Source: REEB506 sp040381035 (GTDB lineage: Bacteria; Pseudomonadota; Alphaproteobacteria; Caulobacterales; Aquidulcibacteraceae). From it: a stretch of DNA of 34,904 nt. A program made the translations under genes and the position numbers. The notes under the pieces are model-generated. The model made no database searches. It saw nothing but the letters and a program-made list of their open reading frames with translations, and was not told where the DNA came from. Location of the stretch: contig JBEIHY010000032.1 in assembly GCA_040381035.1 (NCBI GenBank), positions 1 to 34,904 on the forward strand. The letters run 5' to 3'. Numbering within the stretch: position 1 is the first letter of the stretch; each line of letters opens with the position of its first letter. Positions 7,701-16,485 of this stretch are shown here, piece after piece.

Positions 7701-9656
7701 ATGGTGAAGACCCACGCGGCCATTTTGGCGGCGCTGCTGGCGACCGCGCCCGCCTTGGCGCAAACCCAAACCAGCACAGCCACGGCCCAAACCCAGGCCG
7801 CCAACCGCGCCTTCGCGGCCGATCTTCCGTGGTCGGATGAAACCGAAACGGCGCTGGCGCAGAAGGGCTTTGTCGCTACGCTCGAAGATCCCGTCATCCG
7901 CGACGGCGCCGGCAAGGTGGTGATGGACTTATCCGCCTATGATTTCGCCCGCGGGGCTGAGCCCGCCACCGCCAATCCGAGCCTGTGGCGCCATGCGGGA
8001 TTGCTGCGCCTGCATGGGCTTTACAAAGTCGCGCCGAAGATTTGGCAGGTGCGGGGCTTTGATATTTCGGTGATGAGCGTGATCGAAACCGACAGCGGTT
8101 TTGTGATCGTCGACCCGCTGACAGTGAAGGAAGCCGCGGCCGCCGCGATGGGCCTGGTGCGCAAGCATGTCGGCGATAAGCCGGTCAAGGCGGTGATCTA
8201 TACCCACAGCCATGCGGATCATTTTGGCGGCGTCAAAGGTGTTGTCGATGAAGCCGATGTGAAGGCCGCAAAAGTGGCGATCATCGCGCCGTCCGGGTTC
8301 ATGGAGCATGCGGTCAGCGAAAATCTGATCGCTGGGCCCGCGATGAGCCGGCGTGCGACCTATCAGTTTGGAACCACCTTGCCGCGCGGGCCCGCCGGCC
8401 AGATTGGCGCCGGCATCGGCATGGCCGTGGCGCGCGGCACGCTGACCCTGATCGCGCCGACGCGCACGATCGAAAAGACCGGCGAGACGCTGGCGATCGA
8501 CGGGCTGACATTTGAGTTTCAGATCACGCCTGGAACCGAAGCGCCGTCAGAAATGAATTTCTATCTGCCGCAATTGAAGGCGCTGTGTCTGGCGGAGAAC
8601 GCCAATGTCTCGATGCACAATATTCTGCCGCCGCGCGGCGCGCTGGTGCGCGATTCCAAAGCCTGGGCCGATTATCTGAGTGAGAGCCTGCGCCTTTATG
8701 GTGGGCGCAGCGACGTGATGTTTGTCTCCCATGGCTGGCCGCGCTGGGGCGGGGTCGAGATCAATCGTTATGTCAGCCTGCACCGCGACGCCTACAAATT
8801 TCTCCATGACCAATCGGTGCGGCTGATGAACCAGGGCCTTACCGGCGCCGAGATCGCCGAGCGGATCGCTCTGCCGTCGGTGCTGGCCAAGCAATGGTAC
8901 AATCGCGGCTATTACGGCACGATGAAGCATAACTCTCGCGCCGTGTATCAGCGCTATCTGGGCTGGTACGACGCCAATCCCGCCAATCTCAACGCCTGGC
9001 CGCCAGAAGAGGCCGGCAAGCGCTATGTTTCCGCGATGGGTGGGCCGGCCAAGGCATTGGCGACTGCGCGCAAGGCCTATGCGGAGGGCGATTATCGCTG
9101 GTCGGCGGAGGTGGCGAGCCGGATCGTCTTTGCGGACGCCGCCAACACCGCCGCGCGCGAGGTGCTGGCGCAATCGTTTGAGCAGATGGGCTATCAGGCC
9201 GAGAGCATGTTGTGGCGCAGCATGTATCTCACCGGCGCCATGGAGGCGCGCGCAACGCCGACCGGCACGCCGATATCGACGGTCGCTTTGGACATGATCG
9301 CGGCCACGCCAACGCCAGCCTTGTTTGATCTCCTCGCCATCCGCATCGATCCGGCGCGCGCAGCCGGAAAGGACTTGGCCGTGGCGTTCGTGTTCCCTGA
9401 GCGCAATGAGCGGGTGCGGGTGAGCCTCGCCAACAGCGTGCTGGTGCATGAAGCGCCTGGCGCGGGGGCCGTGGCGGCGACCGTCACGATGCCGCGGGCG
9501 GCGTTTTTGGCCATGTTGTTTGCTGGTCAATCGCCGCAGGCTTTGGTGCAGTCGGGCGCGCTGAAAGTGGAGGGCGATCCAGCGGCATTGGCCGGTCTGA
9601 TGCAGAGCTTTGATCCTGCCGCGCAAAGCCCGCCATTCCCGATCGTGACGCCGTAA
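7701..9656 (+). CDS. Secreted alkylsulfatase-type metallo-beta-lactamase (SdsA1/BDS1-like)
   Basis: I start at the ATG at 7701 because GGGGAGG lies 6 nt upstream, giving 651 residues with a signal peptide (MVKTHAAILAALLATAPALA, cleavage before QTQ). The metallo-beta-lactamase domain carries the zinc motif THSHADHFGG (His169, His171, Asp173, His174). A later block, EMNFYLPQLKALCLAENA, supplies the acidic ligand typical of type III sulfatases, followed by an MHNILPPRGA segment. The middle helical part (about 390-510, including AYAEGDYRWSAEVASRIVF) is the alkylsulfatase dimerisation domain. The last ~120 residues form an SCP2-like domain that binds the alkyl chain. Members hydrolyse alkyl sulfates such as dodecyl sulfate to alcohol and sulfate, in the periplasm or outside. 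The exact substrate cannot be read from sequence. Confidence 0.92.
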   Translation: MVKTHAAILAALLATAPALAQTQTSTATAQTQAANRAFAADLPWSDETETALAQKGFVATLEDPVIRDGAGKVVMDLSAYDFARGAEPATANPSLWRHAGLLRLHGLYKVAPKIWQVRGFDISVMSVIETDSGFVIVDPLTVKEAAAAAMGLVRKHVGDKPVKAVIYTHSHADHFGGVKGVVDEADVKAAKVAIIAPSGFMEHAVSENLIAGPAMSRRATYQFGTTLPRGPAGQIGAGIGMAVARGTLTLIAPTRTIEKTGETLAIDGLTFEFQITPGTEAPSEMNFYLPQLKALCLAENANVSMHNILPPRGALVRDSKAWADYLSESLRLYGGRSDVMFVSHGWPRWGGVEINRYVSLHRDAYKFLHDQSVRLMNQGLTGAEIAERIALPSVLAKQWYNRGYYGTMKHNSRAVYQRYLGWYDANPANLNAWPPEEAGKRYVSAMGGPAKALATARKAYAEGDYRWSAEVASRIVFADAANTAAREVLAQSFEQMGYQAESMLWRSMYLTGAMEARATPTGTPISTVALDMIAATPTPALFDLLAIRIDPARAAGKDLAVAFVFPERNERVRVSLANSVLVHEAPGAGAVAATVTMPRAAFLAMLFAGQSPQALVQSGALKVEGDPAALAGLMQSFDPAAQSPPFPIVTP

Positions 9657-9665
9657 GCGCCGGCT

Positions 9666-11867
9666 TTAAGGCGCCCGCATGAAGCGCAGCACGCCGCCGC
9701 CGGTCAGCGTAGAATGCGGCAGCGCCAGCGGATCGAGCGGCGCGCCGTTCAGCGTCAGCGCCGCCAGTTTTTTCCCGCCGCCGCGGGTTTCAAGGGTCAG
9801 TGGCGGCCGGCCCGGAACGTTCAGCACGGCGCGCTGAACCAGCGGCAGGCCAGCGACATAACGCCCGCTCGCTGGCTCTACCGGATAAAGGCCAAGCGTG
9901 GCGAACACGTACCAGGCGCTCATCTGGCCGCAATCGTCATTGCCGATAATGCCGGCGGGCGTGTCGTTGTAAAAGTCGCGCGCGACGCGGGCGACCATGG
10001 CGTGCCCGCGTTCGGGTTTGTCGCTGAAGGCATAAAGCCAGGCGATATGGTGGCTTGGCTCATTGCCATGCGCATATTGCCCAATCATCGCTTCCTGGCC
10101 GAGATGCTTGTCGGCATTCACGGCCGGCAGGCGAAAGAAGGTGTCGAGCCAATCGCGCAGCGGAACGGGTCCGCCGAGGAGATCGCGAAAACCGCGCGCG
10201 TCCTGCAAGGCGGGCGTGGCGGTATATTGCCAAGCATTGGCTTCGGTATAGTCGCCTGGATTGTTCATCGGTGAGGTCGCCGCCAGCGGATCGAAAGGCG
10301 CGCGCCAGCGGCCCTGGCTGTCGCGCCCGCGCATGGTGCGGGTGGTGGGATCATAGAGCTTGCGCCAGCCCTGGGCGCGGGCGCCAAAGCGCGCGGCAAT
10401 ATCGGTTTGGCCGAGTTGGGCGGCGGCCCTTGCGACCGCGTCGTCGCCGACGCCATATTCCAGCGTCTTGGACACCGCTTCGCCGACAGCTTGATCAATC
10501 GGCAGATAACCGAAGCGCTCATAGGGCCCCCAGTCGCGCAGCGCCCAGGCCGGCGCGTCGGGGCGCGGACGCGTCGAGGTTTCGACCATCGCGACCAAGG
10601 CGGCGGCGCGGTCAAAGCCGCGAAAATCCTTGGCCATGGCGTCGGCGATCACTGGCAATGCGGGATTGCCGATCATCGTCCAGGTCTCGCGGCCCCAGGC
10701 GGTCCATAGCGGCAGATAGCCTTGCGCTTGGTGATGGGCGAGGAAACTGGCGATGAAACCATCGACCCGCTCCGGCGCCACCAAGGTCAGCAGCGGATGC
10801 ACGCCGCGAAACGTGTCCCACAGCGACAGCGTGGAATAATAGCGCCCGCCGGGGGCAGCGATTACCGCGCCAGTTGGCCCACGAACGCGGCCATCGGCGT
10901 CGGCAATATCGCTGGGATGGATCATCGTGCGATAAAGCGCCGAATAGAAGATACGTTTGGCGCGGGCGTCGCCCTCAATGTCGATGCGGTTGAGAAGCGC
11001 TGCCCATTGCGCACGGGCATTGGCGCGGGTGGCGTCAAAGCCAGCCCCTCCTCGGGCGGCAAGGTTGGCCTGTGCGCCCGCGACGTCCACCGTGGAAAGC
11101 GCAATCTGCGCCTCCAGCACGCGCCCGCCGGCAAGATCGAAGGTCAAGACATAACGCGCCGCCTTGTCGCCGGGCCGGGCTGGCAAGAGGATGGCCTTCT
11201 GGATCGGCCGGCTGAAGCGCACCACGAAAGAGGCTTGCCGTTCAACCCAGTTTTTCGACCAGACAGTTCCGGTGATTTCGCCTTTGCCGGCGTCCATATT
11301 GGCCGTGCTGCGCAGCACGCGTGGGCCCTCGCCAAACAGCAGGCCGTGCTGAAGATCGACCATGACTTGCGCCGCGCCGGGCTTGTTGAAGCGGTAGCGG
11401 TGCAGGGCCACGCGCTGACTGGCGGTCAACTCCACCAGAACGCCATGGGCCGGCAGGCGCACTGCGTACAAACCGGGCGTGGCGGTTTCGCTTTTTTTCT
11501 CGAGCGCGGCGCTGAAATCGGTTGTTGTCTCGTCCCATGCCAAGCCAGCTGCGGGCTGTAACAGCACATCGCCCAGCTCCGGAATGCCGGCGCCGCTAAT
11601 ATGGGTGTTGGAGAAGCCAAGGATGCGCGGCGCGCGATATTGGTAGCCGCTGGAAAAGCTCCAGCCGCGGTCGGCATTGTCGGGGCCGGGCGCGACCATG
11701 CCAAACGGGGTGGCGGCGCCAGGAAAGACATGGCCGGTGCCGTCCGTGCCGATGAATGGATTGACGAAATCGACCGCGTCCTTGGCGTTGGCGTGCGGCG
11801 CTGAAACCGCAGCTACGAGCACGACGACGGCCGCGATCCATCCGCGCCAGACGCCAACGCGGCTCAT
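9666..11867 (-). CDS. Secreted GH92 alpha-mannosidase
   Basis: The ATG at 11865-11867 overlaps the stop of the upstream gene as ATGA, so this start is favoured over a longer frame beginning at 11933. The 733-residue protein has a signal peptide ending ...APHANA. The N-terminal beta-sandwich begins VNPFIGTDGTGHVFPGA, the signature opening of glycoside hydrolase family 92. The C-terminal (alpha/alpha)6 domain has SLWDTFR, GNEPSHHIAWLY and, near residue 642, GNDDCGQMSAWYVF, which carries the calcium and catalytic acidic residues. GH92 enzymes are calcium-dependent, inverting exo-alpha-mannosidases acting on glycans outside the cytoplasm. The length fits the family. It converges on the sulfatase gene with a 9-nt gap. 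Confidence 0.94.
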   Translation of the reverse strand: MSRVGVWRGWIAAVVVLVAAVSAPHANAKDAVDFVNPFIGTDGTGHVFPGAATPFGMVAPGPDNADRGWSFSSGYQYRAPRILGFSNTHISGAGIPELGDVLLQPAAGLAWDETTTDFSAALEKKSETATPGLYAVRLPAHGVLVELTASQRVALHRYRFNKPGAAQVMVDLQHGLLFGEGPRVLRSTANMDAGKGEITGTVWSKNWVERQASFVVRFSRPIQKAILLPARPGDKAARYVLTFDLAGGRVLEAQIALSTVDVAGAQANLAARGGAGFDATRANARAQWAALLNRIDIEGDARAKRIFYSALYRTMIHPSDIADADGRVRGPTGAVIAAPGGRYYSTLSLWDTFRGVHPLLTLVAPERVDGFIASFLAHHQAQGYLPLWTAWGRETWTMIGNPALPVIADAMAKDFRGFDRAAALVAMVETSTRPRPDAPAWALRDWGPYERFGYLPIDQAVGEAVSKTLEYGVGDDAVARAAAQLGQTDIAARFGARAQGWRKLYDPTTRTMRGRDSQGRWRAPFDPLAATSPMNNPGDYTEANAWQYTATPALQDARGFRDLLGGPVPLRDWLDTFFRLPAVNADKHLGQEAMIGQYAHGNEPSHHIAWLYAFSDKPERGHAMVARVARDFYNDTPAGIIGNDDCGQMSAWYVFATLGLYPVEPASGRYVAGLPLVQRAVLNVPGRPPLTLETRGGGKKLAALTLNGAPLDPLALPHSTLTGGGVLRFMRAP

Positions 11868-12682
11868 GAAGCAAACAAGACCGGATTTTTGGGTGTGTCG
11901 ATGACTTCGCCCGGGCGCGCGCCGGGACACCATTGAGCCGCATCATTGGCCTGGATCGGGCCAAGCGCCGGCGCCATGCGCATGGCGGCGTCCATATAAA
12001 TGATGGTCATCACCGCACGCGGCTGGGTTGAGACATTAGGGCCGGCCTTGTGGAACGTCCAGCCGAGATGGAAGCTGACATCGCCGAGCGCGAACGGCGC
12101 GCAATGCAGGCGAAAGCCGCGCGCCTCCATGGCGGCGGTGATGGCAGCTTCGCTTTCGTCGGAAATCGCCAGGTCGCGGCCGAAGGCTTCGTGTTGGCTG
12201 CCGGCATAAAAGCCAAGCGGGCCCATCTCGGCGGGCGTGTCCTGCAATGGGATCCAGGCGGTGACGGTGCGGTCGCTTACCAGCGGCCAATAATATTGAT
12301 CGGCATGGGCAGGCGTAACGCCGCCGCCCGGCTCCTTGTAAAGCGCCTGATCGTGATAGAGGCGAACGCCGGTAACGCCGAGCAATTGGGCTGCGATCCG
12401 GGCGAGCGTCTTGCCGCGCACAAAGGCGGCTACCCTAGCGCTGTGCTCACACAGATTCATCACCTGCAGGAAGGCGCGCTCATAGGTGGTGCGCTCGGCC
12501 AGAGGCCGGGTCTGGGTGTTGCGCGCGAGGGTTTCATTGGTGATGTCGCGGCCATAGGCGGTCAGTGTTGCGGGATCAAGCACGCCGCGCAGCTGGATGA
12601 AGCCGTCGCGGTTGAAATCGGCGATCTGATCGGGGGTGAGTGGATAGGGGCGATCTATGTCGCCCGTGCTTGACGCGGTCAT
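11864..12682 (-). CDS. Phytanoyl-CoA dioxygenase (PhyH)-family protein
   Basis: A 272-residue Fe(II)/2-oxoglutarate oxygenase. The iron triad is visible as His126-x-Asp128 (PAHADQYYWPL) and His211 (WTFHKAGPN), with Arg222 as the likely 2-oxoglutarate anchor. The N-terminus (LTPDQIADFNRDGFIQLRGV) is typical of PhyH proteins. I start at the ATG at 12682; an ATG at 12715 is also in frame. It lies 67 nt after idi and overlaps the GH92 gene as ATGA, so the two are translationally coupled. The family is broad (halogenases, hydroxylases of small molecules and lipids), so the substrate is unknown. Coupling to a mannosidase suggests sugar or surface-compound metabolism rather than phytol. Confidence 0.88.
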   Translation of the reverse strand: MTASSTGDIDRPYPLTPDQIADFNRDGFIQLRGVLDPATLTAYGRDITNETLARNTQTRPLAERTTYERAFLQVMNLCEHSARVAAFVRGKTLARIAAQLLGVTGVRLYHDQALYKEPGGGVTPAHADQYYWPLVSDRTVTAWIPLQDTPAEMGPLGFYAGSQHEAFGRDLAISDESEAAITAAMEARGFRLHCAPFALGDVSFHLGWTFHKAGPNVSTQPRAVMTIIYMDAAMRMAPALGPIQANDAAQWCPGARPGEVIDTPKNPVLFAS

Positions 12683-12749
12683 GTTAATCCCGCCGAAGTG
12701 TTTGATGGCGCGCAAGCCCTAAAGCAAGCCCGCGCTTTTCGGCAAGCGC

Positions 12750-13331
12750 TTAGCGCGCGAGGCGAAGTTCGGCCCAGCGTTTCAGATAGATGCGAAACCA
12801 GGGGGCAAAGCGCTGCGGGGCGCTAGCGGCTTCCGCCATCAACGCTTCCGGCCGCGCCCAGCGCAGGGCGGCGACTTCGGCCGGATCGGGCGCGGGCGTC
12901 AGGCCCGGGGGCGCTTCGCCGCGAAAGACATGGACACGCTCGCACTCGATCAGATCGTCGGTGACGCCGGCTTCATAATCGAGCTGGGCGGTGGACGTCA
13001 GCGGCAGCGTGAAGCCCAGTTCTTCGCGCAGCCGTCGCGCGGCGCTGGCCGCGATCGCTTCGCCCCAATGGGGATGCGAGCAGCAAGAATTGGCCCAAAG
13101 GCCTGCGCAATGATATTTACCGGCGGCGCGTTGTTGGATCAGCAGATCCGGACCGCGAAACACAAAAACGGACACCGCCAAGTGCAGTTGCCCTTGGCGG
13201 TGGGCGGCGAGTTTCTCGATTGGGTACAGCACGCCGTCGGCGCCGATGGCGGGAATCCATTGCACGCCGTCGCCGGCCGCAGGTTCTGCGGCGCCGCTCA
13301 AGGCGGTGAAGGGTTCCTCGAGCGCCATCAT
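12750..13331 (-). CDS. idi: Isopentenyl-diphosphate delta-isomerase, type I
   Basis: A 193-residue Nudix-fold enzyme that interconverts IPP and DMAPP, feeding carotenoid and phytyl-tail synthesis. The catalytic cysteine block LWANSCCSHPHWGE and the downstream glutamate block LIECERVHVFRGE are both present, with the Nudix-like AARRLREELGF helix between them. The upstream part LYPIEKLAAHRQGQLHLAVS is also characteristic. Two tandem ATGs (13331 and 13328) begin 2 nt after the hemA stop; either may be used, and I give the first. It is the last gene of the photosynthesis superoperon. The next gene is 67 nt away and functionally unrelated. Confidence 0.95.
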   Translation of the reverse strand: MMALEEPFTALSGAAEPAAGDGVQWIPAIGADGVLYPIEKLAAHRQGQLHLAVSVFVFRGPDLLIQQRAAGKYHCAGLWANSCCSHPHWGEAIAASAARRLREELGFTLPLTSTAQLDYEAGVTDDLIECERVHVFRGEAPPGLTPAPDPAEVAALRWARPEALMAEAASAPQRFAPWFRIYLKRWAELRLAR

Positions 13332-13333
13332 GG

Positions 13334-14557
13334 TCAGGCGGCGCTGGCTTGGCGCGCAAGCGCGCAATGCGACCAGATTTCCGACAGCGCCGCCACCAGC
13401 CGTTCAATGTCGGCATCGGTATGGAGCGGCGACGGCGTCAGACGCAGACGCTCCGTGCCGCGCGGCACGGTGGGATAGTTGATCGGCTGCACATAGATGC
13501 CGTGATTTTCCATCAGCCAGTCGCTGATCATTTTGCACTTGTGGGGGTCGCGCACCATGACCGGGATGATGTGGCTTGGATTGTCGAGCGTTGGGATGCC
13601 GATGGCGGCGAGCTTGTGGCGCACCAGATCGACGCGGTTGCGGTGGCGGGCCCGCTCTTGGCCGCTTTCCTTGAGATGGCGAATGCTGGCGGCGGCGCCG
13701 GCCGCGACCGCCGGCGGCAGCGCGGTGGTGAAGATGAAGCCGGAGGCAAAGGAGCGGACGAAATCGCACATGGCTTTGGAGCCGGCGATATAGCCGCCCA
13801 TCACGCCAAACGCCTTGCCGAGCGTGCCTTCGATGAGCGTGAGGCGATCCATCACGCCGTCGCGTTCGGCAACGCCGCCGCCGCGCGCGCCATACAGGCC
13901 AACGCCATGCACTTCATCGAGATAGGTCATGGCGCCATAGCGCTCCGCCACATCGCAAATGGCGCTGATCGGGGCAACGTCGCCGTCCATGGAATAGACG
14001 CTTTCAAACGCCACCAGTTTGGGCCGGGCGGGATCGATCGCGGCGAGCTTGGCGGCGAGGTCGGCGGGGTCGTTGTGCTTCCACACCACGCATTCGGCGC
14101 GCGAATGGCGAATGCCTTCGATCATCGAGGCGTGGTTGCCGGCGTCGGACAGAACCACGCAATTGGGCAGCTTCGACGCCAGCGTCGACAGGCTCGCCCA
14201 GTTGGAGACATAGCCGGAAGTGAAGATAAGGGCGGCTTCTTTGCCGTGCAGATCGGCCAGTTCCGCTTCGAGCAGAATGTGATCGTGATTGGTGCCGGAA
14301 ATGTTGCGCGTGCCGCCGGCGCCGGCGCCGCTGCGATCCAGCGCTGCGTGCATCGCGGCAAGCACTTTGGGGTGTTGGCCCATGCCGAGATAATCGTTCG
14401 AGCACCAGACCGTCACGTCTTCCACGCTGCCGTCCTCGTTAAAGCGCACCGCGCGGGGAAAGCGCCCGGCCTGGCGTTCCAGCTCCGCAAAGACGCGGTA
14501 GCGGCCCTCGGTTTTCAGCCCGTCAAGCGCGTCTTGGAAAAAGGCTTCGTAGTTCAC
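13334..14557 (-). CDS. hemA: 5-aminolevulinate synthase
   Basis: A 407-residue PLP enzyme that condenses glycine and succinyl-CoA into 5-aminolevulinate, the first tetrapyrrole precursor in alphaproteobacteria. The start is GTG at 14557: AAGGAG lies 8 nt upstream, and the codon overlaps the puhE stop as GTGA. Landmarks are WCSNDYLGMGQHP, GAGAGGTRNISGTN, the cofactor loop YLDEVHGVGLYG (Asp214) and the PLP lysine Lys248 in EGTLGKAFGVMGGY, at the same number as in Rhodobacter capsulatus. The C-terminal YVQPINYPTVPRGTERLRLT block is also standard. Placement inside the photosynthesis operon ties 5-aminolevulinate supply to bacteriochlorophyll demand. A second hemA or hemT may exist elsewhere in the genome. 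Confidence 0.97.
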   Translation of the reverse strand: MNYEAFFQDALDGLKTEGRYRVFAELERQAGRFPRAVRFNEDGSVEDVTVWCSNDYLGMGQHPKVLAAMHAALDRSGAGAGGTRNISGTNHDHILLEAELADLHGKEAALIFTSGYVSNWASLSTLASKLPNCVVLSDAGNHASMIEGIRHSRAECVVWKHNDPADLAAKLAAIDPARPKLVAFESVYSMDGDVAPISAICDVAERYGAMTYLDEVHGVGLYGARGGGVAERDGVMDRLTLIEGTLGKAFGVMGGYIAGSKAMCDFVRSFASGFIFTTALPPAVAAGAAASIRHLKESGQERARHRNRVDLVRHKLAAIGIPTLDNPSHIIPVMVRDPHKCKMISDWLMENHGIYVQPINYPTVPRGTERLRLTPSPLHTDADIERLVAALSEIWSHCALARQASAA

Positions 14558-15354
14558 CGGTCGTCTCCTTGGCGGGGCGGTATGGCAGGAAGGGAGGGCG
14601 CGGCCCAGCGCCACAAAGCGGCGTCGTCCAGCGGGGTCATCATGAACACATGTTCGAGCAGCGCGAGCAGCAGCAGCGCGAACGCCAAGGCATAGGCCGT
14701 TTCGGCGGCCCCGCTGGCGGGCGCGGCGAGCGCCTGGCCGGCGAGTGCGCTGGCAACAATCGCCCCGCCGAGGATCGACACGGGAAACAGGGGATTGAAT
14801 GCGCTGGCGCCAAAATAGCTTTTCAAATGGGCAAGCCGGCCGGGAATGAATTCCGCGCTCAAATTCGGCGCGCCGAGAAAAATGTTCAGCTTGGCCGACA
14901 GCCGCATCACGGCAAGGACAAGAAGCGTCAGCGCGCCGGCGGGATTGACCTGGCCCCAGGCGATGGCGACGCCGAGCGCGGCGGCGGCGGCAATCAACAG
15001 CTCGTGATAAATCAGCGCCGCCGTGGCGAGGCGAAAGCGCGTCAAGCCGCCCGCGCCGGGCGGGCACGGCGCTCGATTGGGGCCGGTAATGGCGCCGGTG
15101 AGGAAGCTGAATTCGATCGCGGCCCAGATCGCCAGCGCGCAGGCAAAGCCGCAATAGGCGCTGGCCGCACTATCGACGCGGGCCGACGCGGCAAGGCCCG
15201 CCCCGCCGGCGACCGCCAGCAGCGCAGCCGCGCCGAGCACGGGGGCGGCGAGCGCAGGCTGCGCGCTGGTGCGGCGCACCAGCCACAGGATAGCGCCGGT
15301 GGCGAGCCACCAGGCAAAGCACGCGCACAGTGCCGGAAGGAGGAAATCCGCCAT
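14554..15354 (-). CDS. puhE: Photosynthetic complex assembly protein PuhE
   Basis: A 266-residue protein with about six to seven hydrophobic segments over its whole length. It shows the family pattern YCGFACALAIWAAIEFSFLT, TGAITGPNRAPCPPG and NIFLGAPNLSAEFIPGRLAH, with a C-terminal VFMMTPLDDAALWRW block. PuhE (DUF3623) is a conserved PGC membrane protein that supports reaction centre-LH1 and bacteriochlorophyll accumulation; its biochemistry is not settled. It follows acsF by 5 nt and overlaps hemA by 4 nt. Confidence 0.93.
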   Translation of the reverse strand: MADFLLPALCACFAWWLATGAILWLVRRTSAQPALAAPVLGAAALLAVAGGAGLAASARVDSAASAYCGFACALAIWAAIEFSFLTGAITGPNRAPCPPGAGGLTRFRLATAALIYHELLIAAAAALGVAIAWGQVNPAGALTLLVLAVMRLSAKLNIFLGAPNLSAEFIPGRLAHLKSYFGASAFNPLFPVSILGGAIVASALAGQALAAPASGAAETAYALAFALLLLALLEHVFMMTPLDDAALWRWAAPSLPAIPPRQGDDR

Positions 15355-15359
15355 CGCGC

Positions 15360-16472
15360 TTACCAGACGGGCTGCAGCCGGATGGTGGCGGGCAGCGCGT
15401 CATGATGGATGGCCGGCAGCGCGTAAAGGCCAATGAGGGTGGCCGCGATCTGGGCGAAGAGGCCAGCTTGCGTCAGGCCCTTGAACAACCCGTCTGAGCG
15501 CCGCGACGCTTCGAGCTGATCGTTCAGGCGCCGCAGACGCTCCATGCCGGCGCGGAATTTCGGGCTGTCGATATCGAGCTGGAGCGGGAAAACCTGGCGC
15601 GAGATCTCATTGCAGAGGCCGAACACGGCATAGTCATAGCTGGTCGGATCAAGGCCCAGCGCCTGGTGGAAAGCCGGGCGTGAATGATCGCGCAAGTACA
15701 TCGTGGCGTAGACCGACAAGAGAAAGAAGCGGATCCACAGTTTGTTGGCGCCGACGAGCAGTTTGGGATCGGCCCGCAACAGCATGGCGAACGCCTCGCC
15801 GTGGCGGAACTCGTCATTGCACCATTCTTTGAACCAGCTGAAAATCGGATGGAAGCGCAATTCTGGATGGCGCTCCAGCTGGCGGAAAATGATGATGTAG
15901 CGGGCATAGCCGATCTTCTCGGAGAGATAGACGGCGTAGAAAATGAACTTCGGCTTGAAGAAGGTGTATTTCTTGGTCTTGGTCAGGAAGCTGAGATCAA
16001 CGCCGATGCCGAAGTCTTTCAGCGCTTCATTGATGAAGCCGGCATGGCGCGATTCATCGCGCGTCATCAGCTTGAACAGTTGTTTGATATCGGGATTGGT
16101 GACGCGCTTGACGATCTCGGCATAGAGCACGCAGCCGGAAAATTCCGAGGTCAGCGACGAGACGAGGAAATCGACGAATTCTTTGCGTAAGGCTTCGGGC
16201 AGCGTCAGCAATGCGGTTTCAAAGGCCTCAGTCCGGCGGAAATGGTTCTTGTTGGGATCGGCGGCCATTTCGGCGATCAACGCATCCCATTCTTCGCGCA
16301 CGGGCGTGACGTCGATGCTGTCGAGAGCGGCGAAATCGGTGGTGTAGAAGCGCGGACTCAAAATCGTGTCGGCGGTGGCGAGCGCATTGGTGTTGGGCTT
16401 CACCGGATCAATTGCGGCGATATGGGGCGCGGGCTTGAGCCGCGCTTCAGGTTTGAATGCGGCGGCGGTCAT
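15360..16472 (-). CDS. acsF: Aerobic Mg-protoporphyrin IX monomethyl ester cyclase
   Basis: The ATG at 16472 has GGAG 7 nt upstream and gives 370 residues, close to the usual length; the longer frame to 16538 would overlap the preceding gene. AcsF uses O2 and a di-iron centre to close the fifth (E) ring of bacteriochlorophyll. The two ferritin-like motifs are visible as MTRDESRHAGF (Glu140, His143) and CNDEFRHGEAF (Glu221, His224), with Glu110 and Glu119 in SEFSGCVLYAEI as further ligand candidates. It acts at the membrane. No anaerobic bchE is seen in the window, which fits an aerobic phototroph. It sits 13 nt after the small conserved orf. Confidence 0.97.
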   Translation of the reverse strand: MTAAAFKPEARLKPAPHIAAIDPVKPNTNALATADTILSPRFYTTDFAALDSIDVTPVREEWDALIAEMAADPNKNHFRRTEAFETALLTLPEALRKEFVDFLVSSLTSEFSGCVLYAEIVKRVTNPDIKQLFKLMTRDESRHAGFINEALKDFGIGVDLSFLTKTKKYTFFKPKFIFYAVYLSEKIGYARYIIIFRQLERHPELRFHPIFSWFKEWCNDEFRHGEAFAMLLRADPKLLVGANKLWIRFFLLSVYATMYLRDHSRPAFHQALGLDPTSYDYAVFGLCNEISRQVFPLQLDIDSPKFRAGMERLRRLNDQLEASRRSDGLFKGLTQAGLFAQIAATLIGLYALPAIHHDALPATIRLQPVW

Positions 16473-16485
16473 GGCGGGCTCCGGG

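Noticed and set aside
9657..9674. Hairpin GCGCC-N8-GGCGC between the convergent sulfatase and GH92 genes
   Set aside because: Only a 5-bp stem with no T-run on either side, and it overlaps the end of the GH92 gene.
11864..12682. PhyH as a phytol-degrading enzyme serving bacteriochlorophyll turnover
   Set aside because: The family name invites the link, but PhyH-family proteins have very diverse substrates, and this one is coupled to a mannosidase, not to pigment genes.
12732..12749. Possible terminator after idi (6-bp stem GCGCTT/AAGCGC)
   Set aside because: The stem is short and is not followed by a T-run on the minus strand; too weak to call.
13349..14695. A 448-codon plus-strand open frame opposite hemA and puhE
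   Set aside because: Shadow of two well-identified genes on the other strand, with no domain and no ribosome site.
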